Assembly: GCA_019454045.1 (NCBI GenBank)
Contig: SKCR01023733.1
Span: 310,001-374,000 of the forward strand
DNA length: 64,000 nucleotides
Direction of reading: 5' to 3'
Origin: Zanthoxylum bungeanum
Taxonomy: Eukaryota > Streptophyta > Magnoliopsida > Sapindales > Rutaceae
The stretch's first letter is position 1, and every line of letters starts with the position of its first letter. The notes beneath the pieces were generated by a model, which ran no database searches, was not told the origin of the DNA, and saw only the letters and a list, made by a program, of their open reading frames with translations. Made by a program: the position numbers and the translations under genes. This document shows, one piece after another, positions 36,197 to 48,499 of the stretch.

Positions 36197-37285
36197 TGAT
36201 TACGCCCAAAAAGCACTTGCGGCTATCGCAGTATAGTTGGGGTGTCGATTCCTCAAAGAGATGGTTACAAAGAACCGATTTACTTAAACAAAACGTTAGC
36301 AGTAACTTAATGAAAATATATAGATTGAATTGGTAATTAAAGTAAAGATTAATAAAACAATTAAAAGATATCAATAGAGAGAGGCAGCAAAGTATCATGA
36401 ATCCCTCTTGTATCAAATTCCTATATTCAGTTATTGATTCTTGTTATTACTCAATTGAAGGTTTCACATCCCAAACCAACAATCAGAAGATATTCAATTC
36501 TATGCATATTAAATTCTAAGGTAATTGATGATTTATCTTCTCTATATTAACAGCACACAAAGTTATCATTACGATCTATCTAACGTCGATAATATACCAT
36601 CAGACAATACTGCAGCAGAAGACCAACTCATAAAACAGCTTAACCAGTCACAATTGGGTTCCCCAATAGAAGAAGCATGACTGGATCTTTATGCAAGTTG
36701 GTAAAACACAGTTTCTGGATTCATAAATCGAAAGATAATAAAGAATAATAAACATCAATTGTATTAAACATTAAAAAGTACTTAGGAATCAACAACATGA
36801 ACATGAAAACTTAAATACAAGAGTTCATTCTTAGCTTTGCCTAGGAGATTAGTTCTCAATGTAGAAGAGAGATATAGCCTAAAGAGATTACATCAGCATC
36901 ATGTCTGGCGCGAATTTTCTTCGTTCTTCAATCTCAAATATGTGTTTGTGGCTCTTTGTTGCCTTAGGGTTTTGGACAAGCTTGGGTTTATATAGAGAAG
37001 TCCTGAAGGCCTTATCTGCGTAAAAATGAACTAAACAAAAAACCCTAGAATACACTTCCGTGTCGCGACGAGTGGCCGATTATCTGGTTTCTCTGATTCT
37101 GTGATTCAGCTATTCCCGTGTACTTCTGATGCGTCTGCAAGGTACCGAAACATGTGTAATTGCTCTGATCTTCATGTTCCATTACTCCTTAATAATAATG
37201 CATAAAATAAACTATAATTAAGATTAAATACATAATAATCAAGCTGAATTAGTGATGTTCAAAGTACACTTTCATGCACTTATCA
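36197..37285 (-). mobile_element. 3' LTR of the Athila-type element
   Basis: 1,089 bp. Carries the TATA box (minus-strand ctatataaac, 36986-36995). Ends internally at a minus-strand ggttggaggttg tract, the likely polypurine site. Confidence 0.9.
36986..36995 (-). promoter_or_regulatory. TATA box in the 3' LTR only
   Basis: The minus strand reads ctatataaac. The matching ~65-bp block is missing from the 5' LTR (near 42265), which has unrelated T/C-rich bases instead. Confidence 0.65.
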
Positions 37286-38990
37286 CAACCTCCAACCAAC
37301 TTATTGCTAGTCCTTAGAAATTCAAGCGCAAAAATTAAATAAGAACTAAATAAATAAATAAAAACTATCTAAGCCACTTTCGTAGGGATCAAGATTGCAT
37401 TTAGCGTATGCAACAAGTCTTTAAATCCCTAGGTGGCCCTAGTGGATGAGTTATAGTTTCGTGAGGACTTACAGCGACGACACCCACAAACGTCATTCAA
37501 AACATATACAAACAAACAAAAATAAAATGGAATAGTCCTAATAGTTATACATATTATTGTCCTCAAAGAATGTATAGCAATGAAATCAGAGAACTTTCAA
37601 AGTACTCAACGCAACTCAAATCTAAGTCCTTGAATAAATCATCTAAGCCAGACTCACAGTTTGTGTGTGTAAACGTTCATTCACAGCTTAATTTCTAGGT
37701 AAGCCAAATTAATGATTTTGTTTAAAAATTGGGGTCTGATGGGTCAAACCAACCTAGATATCTCAAATGCGCTCTGTCATTGCCTTTCGGTGCTCAGTAT
37801 GGTATGATTTTTTTCTTTTCTTGTCTCTTTTTTTCTTTTTCTTTTCAAATTTTTTTTATAATACACCTACCCTTTAAGGTAGCATTTCTCCTCATGGTGG
37901 TCCTAACACTCGCCCATGGGTAGCTTCACGCTTATTGGTTATAGGTGGTTTAATTTCTTTCTTTCGAGACTTTTTTTTTAATCATACCATACATCATAAC
38001 ACTAGCAAATCAAGATAGACATCTAAGAAAACGATCATTCATCGACATGTAATTTTTTCAACTGTCACTTTGCCAACTACCTAGGTTCGTACTGCTAAAA
38101 ACCTATAGTTAAGTTCTTATGAGTCTAACTTAGATCAACTACTCAAGGCATCAGATAAAAATACATTAAATAACTTATCGTTTCTAAGATTTCACCCTAA
38201 AGCAAACAATATCATCATTGGACTTATGCTTACTATTAAGGACTAAAAACAAACAAAACAATTTTTTATATATATATAACAGGTATTATCACTCCATGCA
38301 TACAGCCCCACACTTAAAACTTACATTGTCCTCAATGTAAGATAAATATAAAGAAAAAGGATTAAGGAACAACATTATCGCGCATTGAGTTGATCAAGCT
38401 TCTACTGGTGAGACTTTGGTTGTGTGAGCTGTGTGGTTGCGCTAACACCTGCATAAATACTCGTGCAAATAATAAACAGGAAATTAGCACACAATAAAAT
38501 AAAAATAAAGTAAATAAAATAATAAAATAAAATAAAATAAATGTAGATACAAGGGTTGCCTCCTCGCTAGCGCTAAGTTTAACTTCCTCAGCCAGACGTA
38601 ACCACGCAAGTTGTCATGGTGGCTTCCACATCGCGGACCAAGTAGTCCCATGTTCTTTCTTCTTTGGCAGACAATGGTGATTAAAACCTGAAAACTAATT
38701 TTTGTCTGGCTGTTGTAGTTTATCCCGGGATCCTCCAGGGTCTGATGATTGAGATGTTATCAATTGGTTCAACTTTCTTTTGTGCTTCCCAGATATCATC
38801 TTCAAATGAGCACAAATTCTCCTTTTTTCTCCTTTTAACGGTTCTTTGGGGTCAATTTCAGTTCGGGATGGTTTGATTCATGTTGTAAAGAAGCTGTTCC
38901 TGGCAGGACTGTTTCTAGCATGTATGTATATTAGCACTCATCATCACATTGTGGTTGTTTTTCAACATGAAAAATATTTACTTCTAGTGT
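37286..38990 (-). other. 3' non-coding interior of the Athila-type element
   Basis: No gene. The minus-strand 'agcgctagcgaggaggcaac' (~38557-38576) resembles the conserved junction seen downstream of Athila pol. T/C-rich and (aataaaa)n runs at 37800-37860 and 38490-38540. Confidence 0.55.
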
Positions 38991-39330
38991 CATGTTCCCA
39001 AATGATAACTTCATGAGACCATTTCCGCAATTGATAAGGGCATTAGTTGTAGCAAGAAAAGGTCTACCTAAGATAAGTGGAATTTTTGACTCAGTGTTAA
39101 CCACAGATTGGGTGTCTAAAATCAGAAAATCAACGGGGTAGTAGAATTTATCAATTTGAACTAAAACATCTTCAACTACTCCCCGCAGTGTTCGGATGGA
39201 TCGATCAGCTAACTATAAAATCACTAATGTAGGCTTAATCTCTCCAAGTCCTAACTGCTTATAGATAGAGTATGGCATGAGATTAACACTAGCATTAAAA
39301 TTAATAATGCTTGACTGAACTCATGTATGC
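38991..39330 (-). pseudogene. Athila-type aspartic protease, decayed
   Basis: The minus strand gives NASVNLMPYSIYKQLGLGEI, followed after a stop by LADRSIRTLRGVVEDVLVQI, KFYYPVDFLIL, SKIPLILGRPFLATTNALI and a FHVEKQP end. This is the retropepsin of gypsy elements, which cuts the Gag-Pol polyprotein. The usual DLGAS catalytic motif reads NFNAS, losing the catalytic aspartate, and a TAG interrupts before LADRS, so it is inactive. Confidence 0.8.
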
Positions 39331-39628
39331 CAATGTGACAAGTGATGGTGGGACATCCTGAATCTTTATATTTTGGTGGAGTCCTTTGTTCAATTACTGC
39401 ACTAGCCTGCTCTGTCAAAAATGCAGTCTTCTTCACATTATGCTTTCTTTTTATGGTGCAGAGATCCTTTAAAACCTTCGCATATATAAGAACTTATTTT
39501 ATCACATGTAACAACGGAATGATGATTTTTACTTGCTTAAGATGTTCTAGGATCTCACCATTAGGGTTTGGAGCTCTCGTTGTGGGCCTAAGTGCCTGAG
39601 GAAAGGGTACTCTAACTGGGAAATGTGT

Positions 39629-41167
39629 CTATTGATCTGCCTGAGGGGTATTTTCATTACTATCATTACTGGCTCCTGCAGTGTTGGAAGTGCCCTTCAA
39701 GCCTACCTTCTTACCACTCCTAGTGATTATGGCATTAACACCTCTTACATTGGATATCTCATGATCAGCTTGTGTCATGTGTTGCCCTTGTGGATTTGGT
39801 TGAGCTTGAGATGAGAATTTTCCTTGTTCTTGCATACTCAGGGCATTCGTCAACTCAGAGACTTGATTCTTAATCTCCTTATTGTGTTCAACTACCTGAG
39901 CTATCAGTGACTCAAACCTTTGATTGGTTTTGCTCTGGGCCTCTATATATGCTTGCACAGTATCCTCTATGGAATTCCTCGGAACGGCATGTGTATGATA
40001 CTGGGGGGCATTGTAACCTTTGGTTTGTGGTGTATAGGTAGGCTGATAAGACTCATATTTCCAACTAAGGTTGGGATGGTTCCGCCAACTAGGATTATAG
40101 GTATCTGAATAAGGTGTGTATGACTTCTTGTACATCCCTAAAGCGTTGGATGTTCCTCATATGTGCCCCCCATCTCACCATATATCGGGCACTATTGGGC
40201 TAGATGGTCAGTTCCCTTACACACAAAGCATACCCCTTGAGGTTTTTTTAAATGGGCTACTGCATGCATAGTCTAGCTATCCTTAGCTTTTAAGGCTCCT
40301 AACTGTCTAGTTAATAACTCAACTTGTGCCTTAAGACTATCATCTTCCCTAAAGTGGTGTATGCCTATGCTAGAAGGAGTGAGGTATGTCCTATCAGTGT
40401 TATCAATGGTATTAGGTCAAGTCCAAGTGTGAGATTTTTCAACTAAGTCATTTAAGTACTCTAATGCCTCATCAGGGTCCTTTCGGATGAACTCACCATT
40501 GCACATTGTCTCAACAAATTGGCACTCTCTAGGGGTTAAACCGTCATAAAAATAGCTCACTAAGCTCCAACTCTCATATCTGTGGTGAGGAAAACTAGCT
40601 AACATATCTTTAAACCTCTCCCAAGTCTGATAAAGAGTTTCATTGTCTCTCTGGGAGAAGGTAGGGATCTGTCTTTTCAAGACATTCGTCTTATGGTGTG
40701 GGAAGTATTTATTAATGAATGCATGTGTCATCTTGCCCCATGATCCTATTGACCAAGGTCTTAGAGAATACAACTAGCTTTTAGCTCTATCTTTAAGGGC
40801 AAAGGGGAAGAACTTAAGTCTAATTGTGTAAGTGATTCCAAACCTGTCATGAAAAGTTGCTACAACCTCTTCAAACTCTCTAATGTGCACATAATGGTTC
40901 TCATTCTCCAAACCATGAAAGGTTGGGAGATACTGTATCATTCCAGGCTTATGCATTAGGAGGAAACATGATGCACGATGATGTAGCTGTGCGAGTTGGG
41001 TGGAGGTACTCCTCAAGAGTCCTCATAGGTGGTCACTCATATTCACTCATAGTATGTGCACTAGACGTGGAAGGTGTAGCAAAGACATTGTCAAACAAAC
41101 TCTCTGAGTCTGAGTTTTCCTCTTCAATCCTAACAAATCTACCAAACTTATCCCTACATCTAGGCAT
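39629..41167 (-). pseudogene. Athila-type gag with zinc knuckle, decayed
   Basis: Reads leftward from ATG 41167 (MPRCRDKFGRFVRIEEEN). Recognisable in order: RTLEEYLHPTRTATSSCI, KPGMIQYLPTFHGLENENHY, IREFEEVVATF, RLKFFPFALKDRAKS, GSWGKMTHAFINKYFPHHKT, RDNETLYQTWERFKDML, SYFYDGLTPRECQFVETMC, DPDEALEYLNDL. A zinc knuckle CFVCKGTDHLAQ-C at about 40235-40190 has a stop before its last Cys. A C-terminal YTPYSDTYNPSWRNHPN block and coiled-coil region follow. Stops at several points (after MSEYE, PPNA, DRAKS and in the knuckle) break the frame. Order and motifs are those of Athila gag. Confidence 0.85.
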
Positions 41168-41433
41168 GCAATTAAACACAAGTAAAACGAGAAACATGAA
41201 TAAAAGGATAAACTAAAAATAAATAAATAAATATTTTAAAATTAAAACTAAAACTAAAATAAAATTAATGAAATAAATAAATAATTTTAAAAAATAAACT
41301 AATAATCAAAACCAAACTAAAATTGAAATTAAAATAAAATAAAATAAATAAGTAAATAAAAAAAAAAGATGGAATGAAGTTACCGCTTTTGTTGTTGACC
41401 AAGCAAACCTGCTCCTTCTGCTTGTAAACCGTC

Positions 41434-41451
41434 TCCCCGGTAACGGCGCCA
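41434..41451 (-). other. Primer-binding site of the Athila-type element
   Basis: The minus strand reads tggcgccgttaccgggga, one base from the common Athila priming site, five bases inside the 5' LTR. Confidence 0.85.
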
Positions 41452-41456
41452 AAATT

Positions 41457-42547
41457 TGATTACGCCCAAAAAGTACTTGCGGCTATCGCAGTATAGTTGG
41501 GGTGTCGATTCCTCAGAGAGATGGTTACAAAGAACTGATTTACTTAAACAAAATTTTATCAATAACTTAATGAAAATATATAGATTGAATTGATAATTAA
41601 AGTAAAGATTAATAAAAATAATTAAAAGATATTAATAGAGAGTGGCAGCAAAGCATTGCGAATCCCTGTTGTATCAAATTCCTATATTCAGTTATTGATT
41701 CATGTTATTACTCAATTGAAGGTTTCACATCCCAAACCAACAATTAGAAGATATTCAATTCTAAGCATATTAAATTCTAAGGTAATTGATGATTTATTTT
41801 CTCTATGTTAACAGCACACAAAGTTATCATTACGACCTATCTAACGTCGAATATACCATCAGACAATACTGCAGCAGAAGACCAACTCATAAAATAACTT
41901 AACCAGTCACAACTGGGTTCCCCAATCACACATAGAAGAAGCATGACTGGATCTATATGCAAGTTGGTAAAACACAGTTTCTAGATTCATAAATCAAAAG
42001 ATAATAAAGAATAATAAACATCAGTTGTATTAAACATTAAAAAGTACTTAGGAATCAACAACATGAACATAAAAACTTAAATACAAGAGTTCATCCTTAG
42101 CTTTGCCTAGGAGATTAGTTCTCCATGTAGAAGAGAGATATAACCTGAAGAGATTGCAGCAGCATCCTGTATGGCGTGAAGTTTCTTCGTTCTTCAATCT
42201 CAAATATGTGTTTGTGGCACTTTGTTGTTTGTTTCTTCTCTCATTCTATCCTCTTTTCTCTTCCCCTTAGGGTTTTGGACGAGCTGGAATACGCTTCCGT
42301 GTCACGACGTGTGGCCTTTGCGCTTCGCGATGCGTGGCCGGTTATCTAGTTTCTCCAATTCTGCGATTCAGCTATTCCCGTGTGCTTCCAATGCATCCGC
42401 AAGGTCCCGAAATATGTGTAATTGCTCCAATCTTCATGTTCCATTGCTCCCTAATAATAAGACACAAAATAAACTATAATTAAGATTAAATACATGATAA
42501 TCAAATTGAATTAGTGATGTTCAAAGTACACTTTCATGCACTTATCA
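41457..42547 (-). mobile_element. 5' LTR of the Athila-type element
   Basis: 1,091 bp, about the same length as the other LTR but with compensating differences. A ~65-bp block containing the TATA box is absent, while T/C-rich bases (42226-42265) and ~20 bp near 42315 are extra. Confidence 0.9.
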
Positions 42548-43089
42548 GTGTCCAAACACGTTTTCAACCCACGTTTTATAGTTGTCATGCCTCATTACGA
42601 TATTTAAGTCATGATTTAAAGTCAAGGCATACTTTCTGTAGTCAGATTTGTTGCATTATTATGCTTTAGTATTCATTAATTAAGTTTTTTACACGACTTA
42701 CTTTTCTCAATTTTATTCTTTACATGCACTTCATTTATACATCCAGAGGATGAGCTTGGGGATGGAGGATAACAGCAGTTGTAGTCATTGGGGAAAAAAT
42801 CAAGGCTCACACATAAAGTATATGTATTAATCTAAGCGACTAAAATTTAACAGTGATGTAATCTAAGTTATATTTATTTATGTTGAAAACCATGTGTATT
42901 GATTTATGAATATAGCAAATTTAATTCAAATCCATAAGTTGATAGCATATTCAGGTTGGGGCTAATATGTAGTGAGTAGTTTAAGTGTAATGCATATATA
43001 TATGAGTAATTAGTTCATAATAAGGTTAGATCACTTCACGACATGCATGTGCACGTCACGAGGCTCAGGGAGGTGGCAACACTATCTCA
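42548..43089 (+). repeat. Old LTR copy B, middle fragment
   Basis: Continues from 36196 after the Athila-type insertion. It tracks copy A from ~2150 to ~2670: acacgacttacttttctc, an 'gaggatgagcttgg' block, 'cacgtcacgaggctcaggg', 'gtggcaa'. Ends at TCTCA (43085-43089), the target of the next insertion. Confidence 0.65.
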
Positions 43090-45060
43090 TGTTGGACAAT
43101 TATGACCCATAGCATCACTATTTGTACAGAACATGGTGTCGTTGTACAAATTAACTATGTGACAAAGGAAATTGCTCTTTTATCATTTGTAATTGGATTA
43201 TCAAGATATATAAATGAAAAAAGTCCATATGATTAGTTCCAGATTGATAAGATATGAGACAGTATCAATCCATGAAGGTTTAATCATTAAAACATCCCTA
43301 GTTGTAGTATTATCGAGATTGGACATCGATAATGCAGAATAGACTAATATTGTACTTGGGCGTGTTATGAGAGCATAACAGCATAGTTCTCATATATTTG
43401 GGTATTGGATACTCATACAAGTGTAATAGGAGGTTGTGTTTATCGATGTTACGGAAACAGCTTCGCTCTGGATAGACCCCTCGGAATCCTATTGGTAGTA
43501 TGATTGTGTGTCTATGGGAGTCAGAATCAGGGTAGGTGTATTTGGTCTTAACCTGAGACTTGCACCGCTAATACTTGCGACAATCAATATACTTTGGTTT
43601 TGATCGTCCAAGGCTTTAACAGATTCTGTGTACGCCTCTTCCGGGTATATTGAGAATCGTAGTGTATTGGGTGTGATGTCAAGATGGAAGTATCACTCCA
43701 GTCATTATGGAGATGATGGTCACGTAGGATACGGAACTTGTGCTCTTATATGCTGCAGCTATCGAGATAATATGACAAGGTCATAGTTATCCGATTATAG
43801 AGACTAGTTACCAGAGATCCGATATGTGCTTCATACGGGGCAGACATAATTCCAGCCCCAGGCCTTGCACGTGACATCCGATATTGGATCGCAATACGCA
43901 ATACTACGTATACTACGCCTGATATAGATTACATATTCCTTTAAGAATATTTCTGGAGAATTAAGAAGGCACGGTGCTTTGCTAGAAGCCAACCATGTCT
44001 TGTAAATCGCGAAAAATGTAGTACTTGGTACGTACGTGTTCGGATAGTCCGACGACCGGATTTACTGCCAACATATCTGGGGATCTCATAGGTCGCTTCC
44101 CGAAGATTCACCGATGACGTATGACTCGCACATTATTAATCTGGGATTAATTAATAGAGAGAGAAAATTAATCTAGGATTAATTACGGAGATATTTTATC
44201 TGGGATAAAATACTAATTTAAAGAGAGAGAACAATTAATTTGGAATTAATCGATAAATTAATATATTCGATATATTATACGAAATTAGATTTCGACGCAG
44301 AATTAAAATTGGATTTTAATTCGGGCGAACGAGTTAATTTAGAATTAATTCGTTAGCGACATGAATAGTAATTTTGCTAGTCATAATTATTTAATTAAAT
44401 TTGATTTAATTATGTCGCAACGGAAAATTCGTTAATTTGGAATTAGCTAACCCGAGCCCGGGAGTGTTTGCGGGCCCACTCCTATTTCGAATCAATTGGG
44501 GCCCACAAGTCACATCACGCGTTACATCATTAGTCATTCAAGTGATGCAAGTCACATCAACTTTGAGTGATGAGATGCTTGTCACTTGTGATTGATGGGA
44601 GTTGTTGGAAGGCTTTAATGCCTTGTACAATTTTTGGAAAATGAGATATGTATTTGATTTTTGAAATCAAACAAAAAAAAAACACACACAACTTCATCTT
44701 CTCCCTCTCTCTCTCTCAACTCACGGCCAATGGCCATTTTTTCTCTATAATTTTCTTGGCTTGGCCGAGAATAACAAGAAGCAATAGAAAGATTTGTGGC
44801 AATTTTTTCAATGATGCTAGCACATCCAAGGGGTCTCACAAAGGTGATAGGGAAACCCATTCATGAGCATGGAATCACAAATCAAAGCTTGGAGCTTGGA
44901 CATCATCCATGGAGGAGCTTGGTCGAAACTCATGAAGAAAAGTTTTTGTGTTCGTCACATCGCAAATCCGATCAAAGTGAGTATTCCGCAACTTTAACTT
45001 TGATGTATTCACACGTTTCATATGCTTAATTGATCTTGGGACAACCTAGAAAACTCAACA
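43090..45060 (+). mobile_element. 5' LTR of the copia element (1,971 bp)
   Basis: tgttggacaatta to gaaaactcaaca. Includes a run of attaatttggaattaa-type imperfect palindromes (44140-44450) and a leader-like end with (CT)n. Retains the ~660 bp missing from the partner LTR. Confidence 0.9.
44140..44450 (+). repeat. Clustered taattaa palindromes in the copia LTR
   Basis: Repeated variants of attaatctgggattaatt, attaatttggaattaat and cgttaatttggaattag at irregular 30-60-bp spacing, with agagagaga spacers. Confidence 0.7.
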
Positions 45061-45061
45061 A

Positions 45062-45074
45062 TGGTATCAGAGCC
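45062..45074 (+). other. Copia primer-binding site
   Basis: tggtatcagagcc, one base after the LTR end, matching the 3' end of initiator-Met tRNA. Confidence 0.9.
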
Positions 45075-47690
45075 TTGATTAAGCATGAAATTGATTTAGG
45101 GTAAAATTTGGGTAAAATTTATTTGAGCATGATTTGATGAAATTGTTTGATTGAGTATGCTTGAATGATAATAACTTAGAGTTATTTGTGATCAATTTGA
45201 TGAAAATTGAATTGGAACAATTTTTCCCCAAATGTTAGGCTTGGCCGAAAGTTGGACATGCCCTAAATGTCATGGTAATTTTGTTTTTTTGATCATTGGA
45301 TGAATTGAAAGACTTGGGAAATATTGATTTAGGGTTTAATTGGATTGAAATCAAAATCGGACATAAAAATCCCCAAATTGCCGTGACCAACATAGCATGG
45401 AAATGAATTGATTTTTTGATTCAATAATGTTGGACATGTGTTGATGATGAAAGCATGATTAATTAGTGTAATTGGTATTTTGGAAATGTTAATTTGACTA
45501 ATTAATTATGGCTAATACAATTGAAATAATTTAATTGTAATATTTGGAATATTGTGATTAAATTAGTTGGGCTAAATTTGGAATTAGGCTAACAAAGTTG
45601 TATTTGGGCATAATGGGCTTGGTTGGGCCATGTATGGTTTAGGTTAATTGGTTGGATCCAATTGGGCCCAAAACTATATCCATAAAGTCCAAATATAATA
45701 AAATGGGCTTTTAAAATTTTAATTGGGCCTAATGTGCCTAAATTGATTTTTGGCAAAAGGGTGATTCCTTATTGGGCTTTGGTTGCCAAAGCACATGCCT
45801 TATAAATTAATTGAAAGCCCATTGGACTTTAATTAAATTGACATTGGATGTTAATTGGGCTTTGAGACCCGTAAAGATTAGATTTAGAATCTAAGTCACA
45901 AAGGCTCATTAAAAAAGTGTAATTATTTAATTTGGAATTAAATAAAGAATTAGTATTGAATACAAATTAAATTGGATTTAATGTTGTAGTTTTATATAAT
46001 TCGAGAATTCGTACTTTGAGTGCTTATTCTTAAAACGAGTTTGACTCGCGCAAAATCAAATCGCTGTTTGAACATTGGATGGTCATTAATTTCAGATTAA
46101 TTAATTGGATTAGATTGATTGATAACATGCTTTGTGTGAATACATGGATGTGATGTATGAATAATGTATATCGAATGGATATTAGATGGGTGAGGGCAAT
46201 TTTGGAAATTATTGTAATAAATTTAGAATTTATTAAATTGGACCTGCGTGTCCAGCCTATTACCTCTTGACTCTTTGTATTTCTCTTCTCACCTATTCCC
46301 CTCAATGTAAATGAGGTTTCTTTAGAAGTGTGTATGTAATTGGGTAGAAGTAAGATTTGTGCTAGCGGGAGAGAGATGAAATGGAGAGATTTGTTTTAGG
46401 AACAAGTGTTTTAAATATCCATCTGTATATCATTATTAATTTATTTACGCGCCTTATTATGTTTTTAGAATGCATGTTAAGGGTGTTGTATGATGAGACC
46501 TAATCAAAGATAATTAATTGGTTGCCAATTACGCGAAAAACCCTCAAATATATTAAGCGTTTTTCCTTCCATTGAATGATTCATTCTCAAGATCCAAGAT
46601 TGGCACTGGTTTGTTGGCCAAAGTCAAGGCCTTTGTCCATCGCGGATGTGTTTGAATCATGAAGGCTTTGTTCCATATCGCGTGTCTTGTCCAAGTTGTG
46701 ATTGTTGGCCAAAGTCAAGATCACTTCTTGTCTATCGACATCGATTAAGAAGCTTTCCAAAGTCAATGGGTCCCGCTTAATTGGAATCATTAAGTTTGTT
46801 GTGCCAAAGCCAATGCTTATTTGATTCAGAGGAAAAAGGTTAGGGAATATATTGGATATATTGGCATATATTAGATAAATGTTTCGGAATTGGATGTCCA
46901 CCTACTGGATCTAGGAATTGGATGAGATCCAATTGATCTTAGAGATCTATCTAGTTAAATATCATACAGCTTGTTGGCCAAAGTCAAGGTTGTGTGTTAG
47001 CCCACTAGGAAACAAGGTTTCCCGAGTACTCAACAGATGGTTAGAGGCTCGCCGAAAAATAGTGGGAGGCAAGTATTAAATTTGCAATTTCGTTTAGATA
47101 CTTGCCAATACGCGCTCATTTCAATTTTTCGTCAAATAATTAAATATATTAGTTGGACTAATATTTAATCGTTGTTTTAATTAAACAGTTGGACTGTATT
47201 CAAACTATTTCAATTTATAGTTGATTATATAATTGGATTATAGTAATCAATATATTTGAATTTAAATAATCAAATTATAGTTGATTATATAGTTAGACTA
47301 TAGTAATCATTATATTCAATAGTACCTGAAATCGTTGATTGGATAGTTGGACTATAGCAATCAAGATAACTGAAAGATTAGCGTTTAAAACATAAACCTG
47401 GGTAAAAATGTCTTTAAGCGGCTTTAATTTTCAAATTGGGAATAAAACTTCAGGATAGTCCTGGAAACTAAGAAGTTACTCTATTTGATAGAGAAGCCTC
47501 TTGGGCCTAAGCCCGGAGTTGAGCAAATAGTAGAACATGATCTTTGGAAGATTCATGTGATGATAACTTTAGTGCTCAATCCTTTATGCTTACCGCAATG
47601 ACACTTTAATTCCGTCGTAAAAATTAAGGATTAGATCCTTGTACCATGATGATGAAATTAAAGATCTTCATAGATCTATTCTTAGTTCTT
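45075..47690 (+). other. Long untranslated leader of the copia element
   Basis: 2.6 kb with no gag-like frame. It holds three or more copies of 'gttggccaaagtcaagg' (near 46607, 46702 and 46973) and, at 47170-47370, four imperfect repeats of 'gttggactatagtaatcaa'. Confidence 0.6.
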
Positions 47691-48110
47691 AGAAGTATAA
47701 ATTGCTAAAAGAAGCTCTTTCGCTCACGTATGTCAGAGGGTACATCTGTCGAGCACTAGGTGTCGCAGATGATTGCTGACATCGATCAGCTAGGTTAGCT
47801 GGGCATTACCTACGTGGCCAAGACTACTAAAGATTTGATCTTATAGTCTCTACTCGAAAGCTGGGGCAGGTTCATTGTGAACCAAGAGTAAACTCTTGGA
47901 GAGTTGATGGCTATGCTCTAGGAGGCAGAACCAGAGCTTCTAAAAGGGGCAAAAGCAAAATCATCACAGTCTTCTAGGAAGACAAATGACGTATCCCAAG
48001 ATGTCTACCTAAACTGTGGCAAACGGGGTCACTGGAACAGTGACTGCCGTATGGACAAGGCAGACGTGAAGGAAGAGAAGAGGGGCAAGGCTCTGATTTC
48101 AAGTATGTTT
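47690..48110 (+). pseudogene. Copia gag C-terminal part with a damaged zinc knuckle
   Basis: Short readable blocks lead to YLNCGKRGHWNSDC at about 48007-48048. The family motif is C-x2-C-x4-H-x4-C; here the first Cys is Tyr (tac for tgc). Upstream codons read ALRGGRTRAS-like charged sequence with stops. Gag binds RNA and forms the particle; this copy is dead. Confidence 0.7.
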
Positions 48111-48499
48111 GTCATAAACATGTTCACTACTAGTTTCAAAATTGGATTTTTGATACTAGATGTGGTACATAAATATATGTATTGATGTGCAGAATCTGCT
48201 AATAAGAAAGAGACTGACTTCAGTTGAGATTGATCTACGAATTAGAAACGGGACGAGAGTCGCTGTTTTAACCGTAGAAACCTAAGTTTAGGAACTACCC
48301 TTCAGATATGTACCTAAATTAAGAAACTGTTATAATGTAACTAGTTTGACTAGAAATATTATCTCTATATCATAGTTTAATCCGTTGCGGATATACCTTT
48401 ATATTCTATAACACTAAAGTGTTTTATTTTATAAAGATGATATTGAGATAAACACATTATATGTGAATAACAGTATTTATATTTTGAATATAAATGAAT

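Larger units (their letters stand above)
36197..42547 (-). mobile_element. Athila-type gag-pro element without pol (TR-GAG-like)
   Basis: Complete insertion on the minus strand with LTRs 36197-37285 (3') and 41457-42547 (5'), both opening tgattacgcccaaaaag in plus reading, and flanked by GTGTC (36192-36196, 42548-42552). The primer-binding site on the minus strand adjoins the right LTR, and gag reads leftward from it. The 4.2-kb interior holds gag, a decayed protease and 3' non-coding sequence only; RT, RNase H and integrase are wholly absent. Movement must have relied on an Athila partner. It splits an older LTR. Confidence 0.9.
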
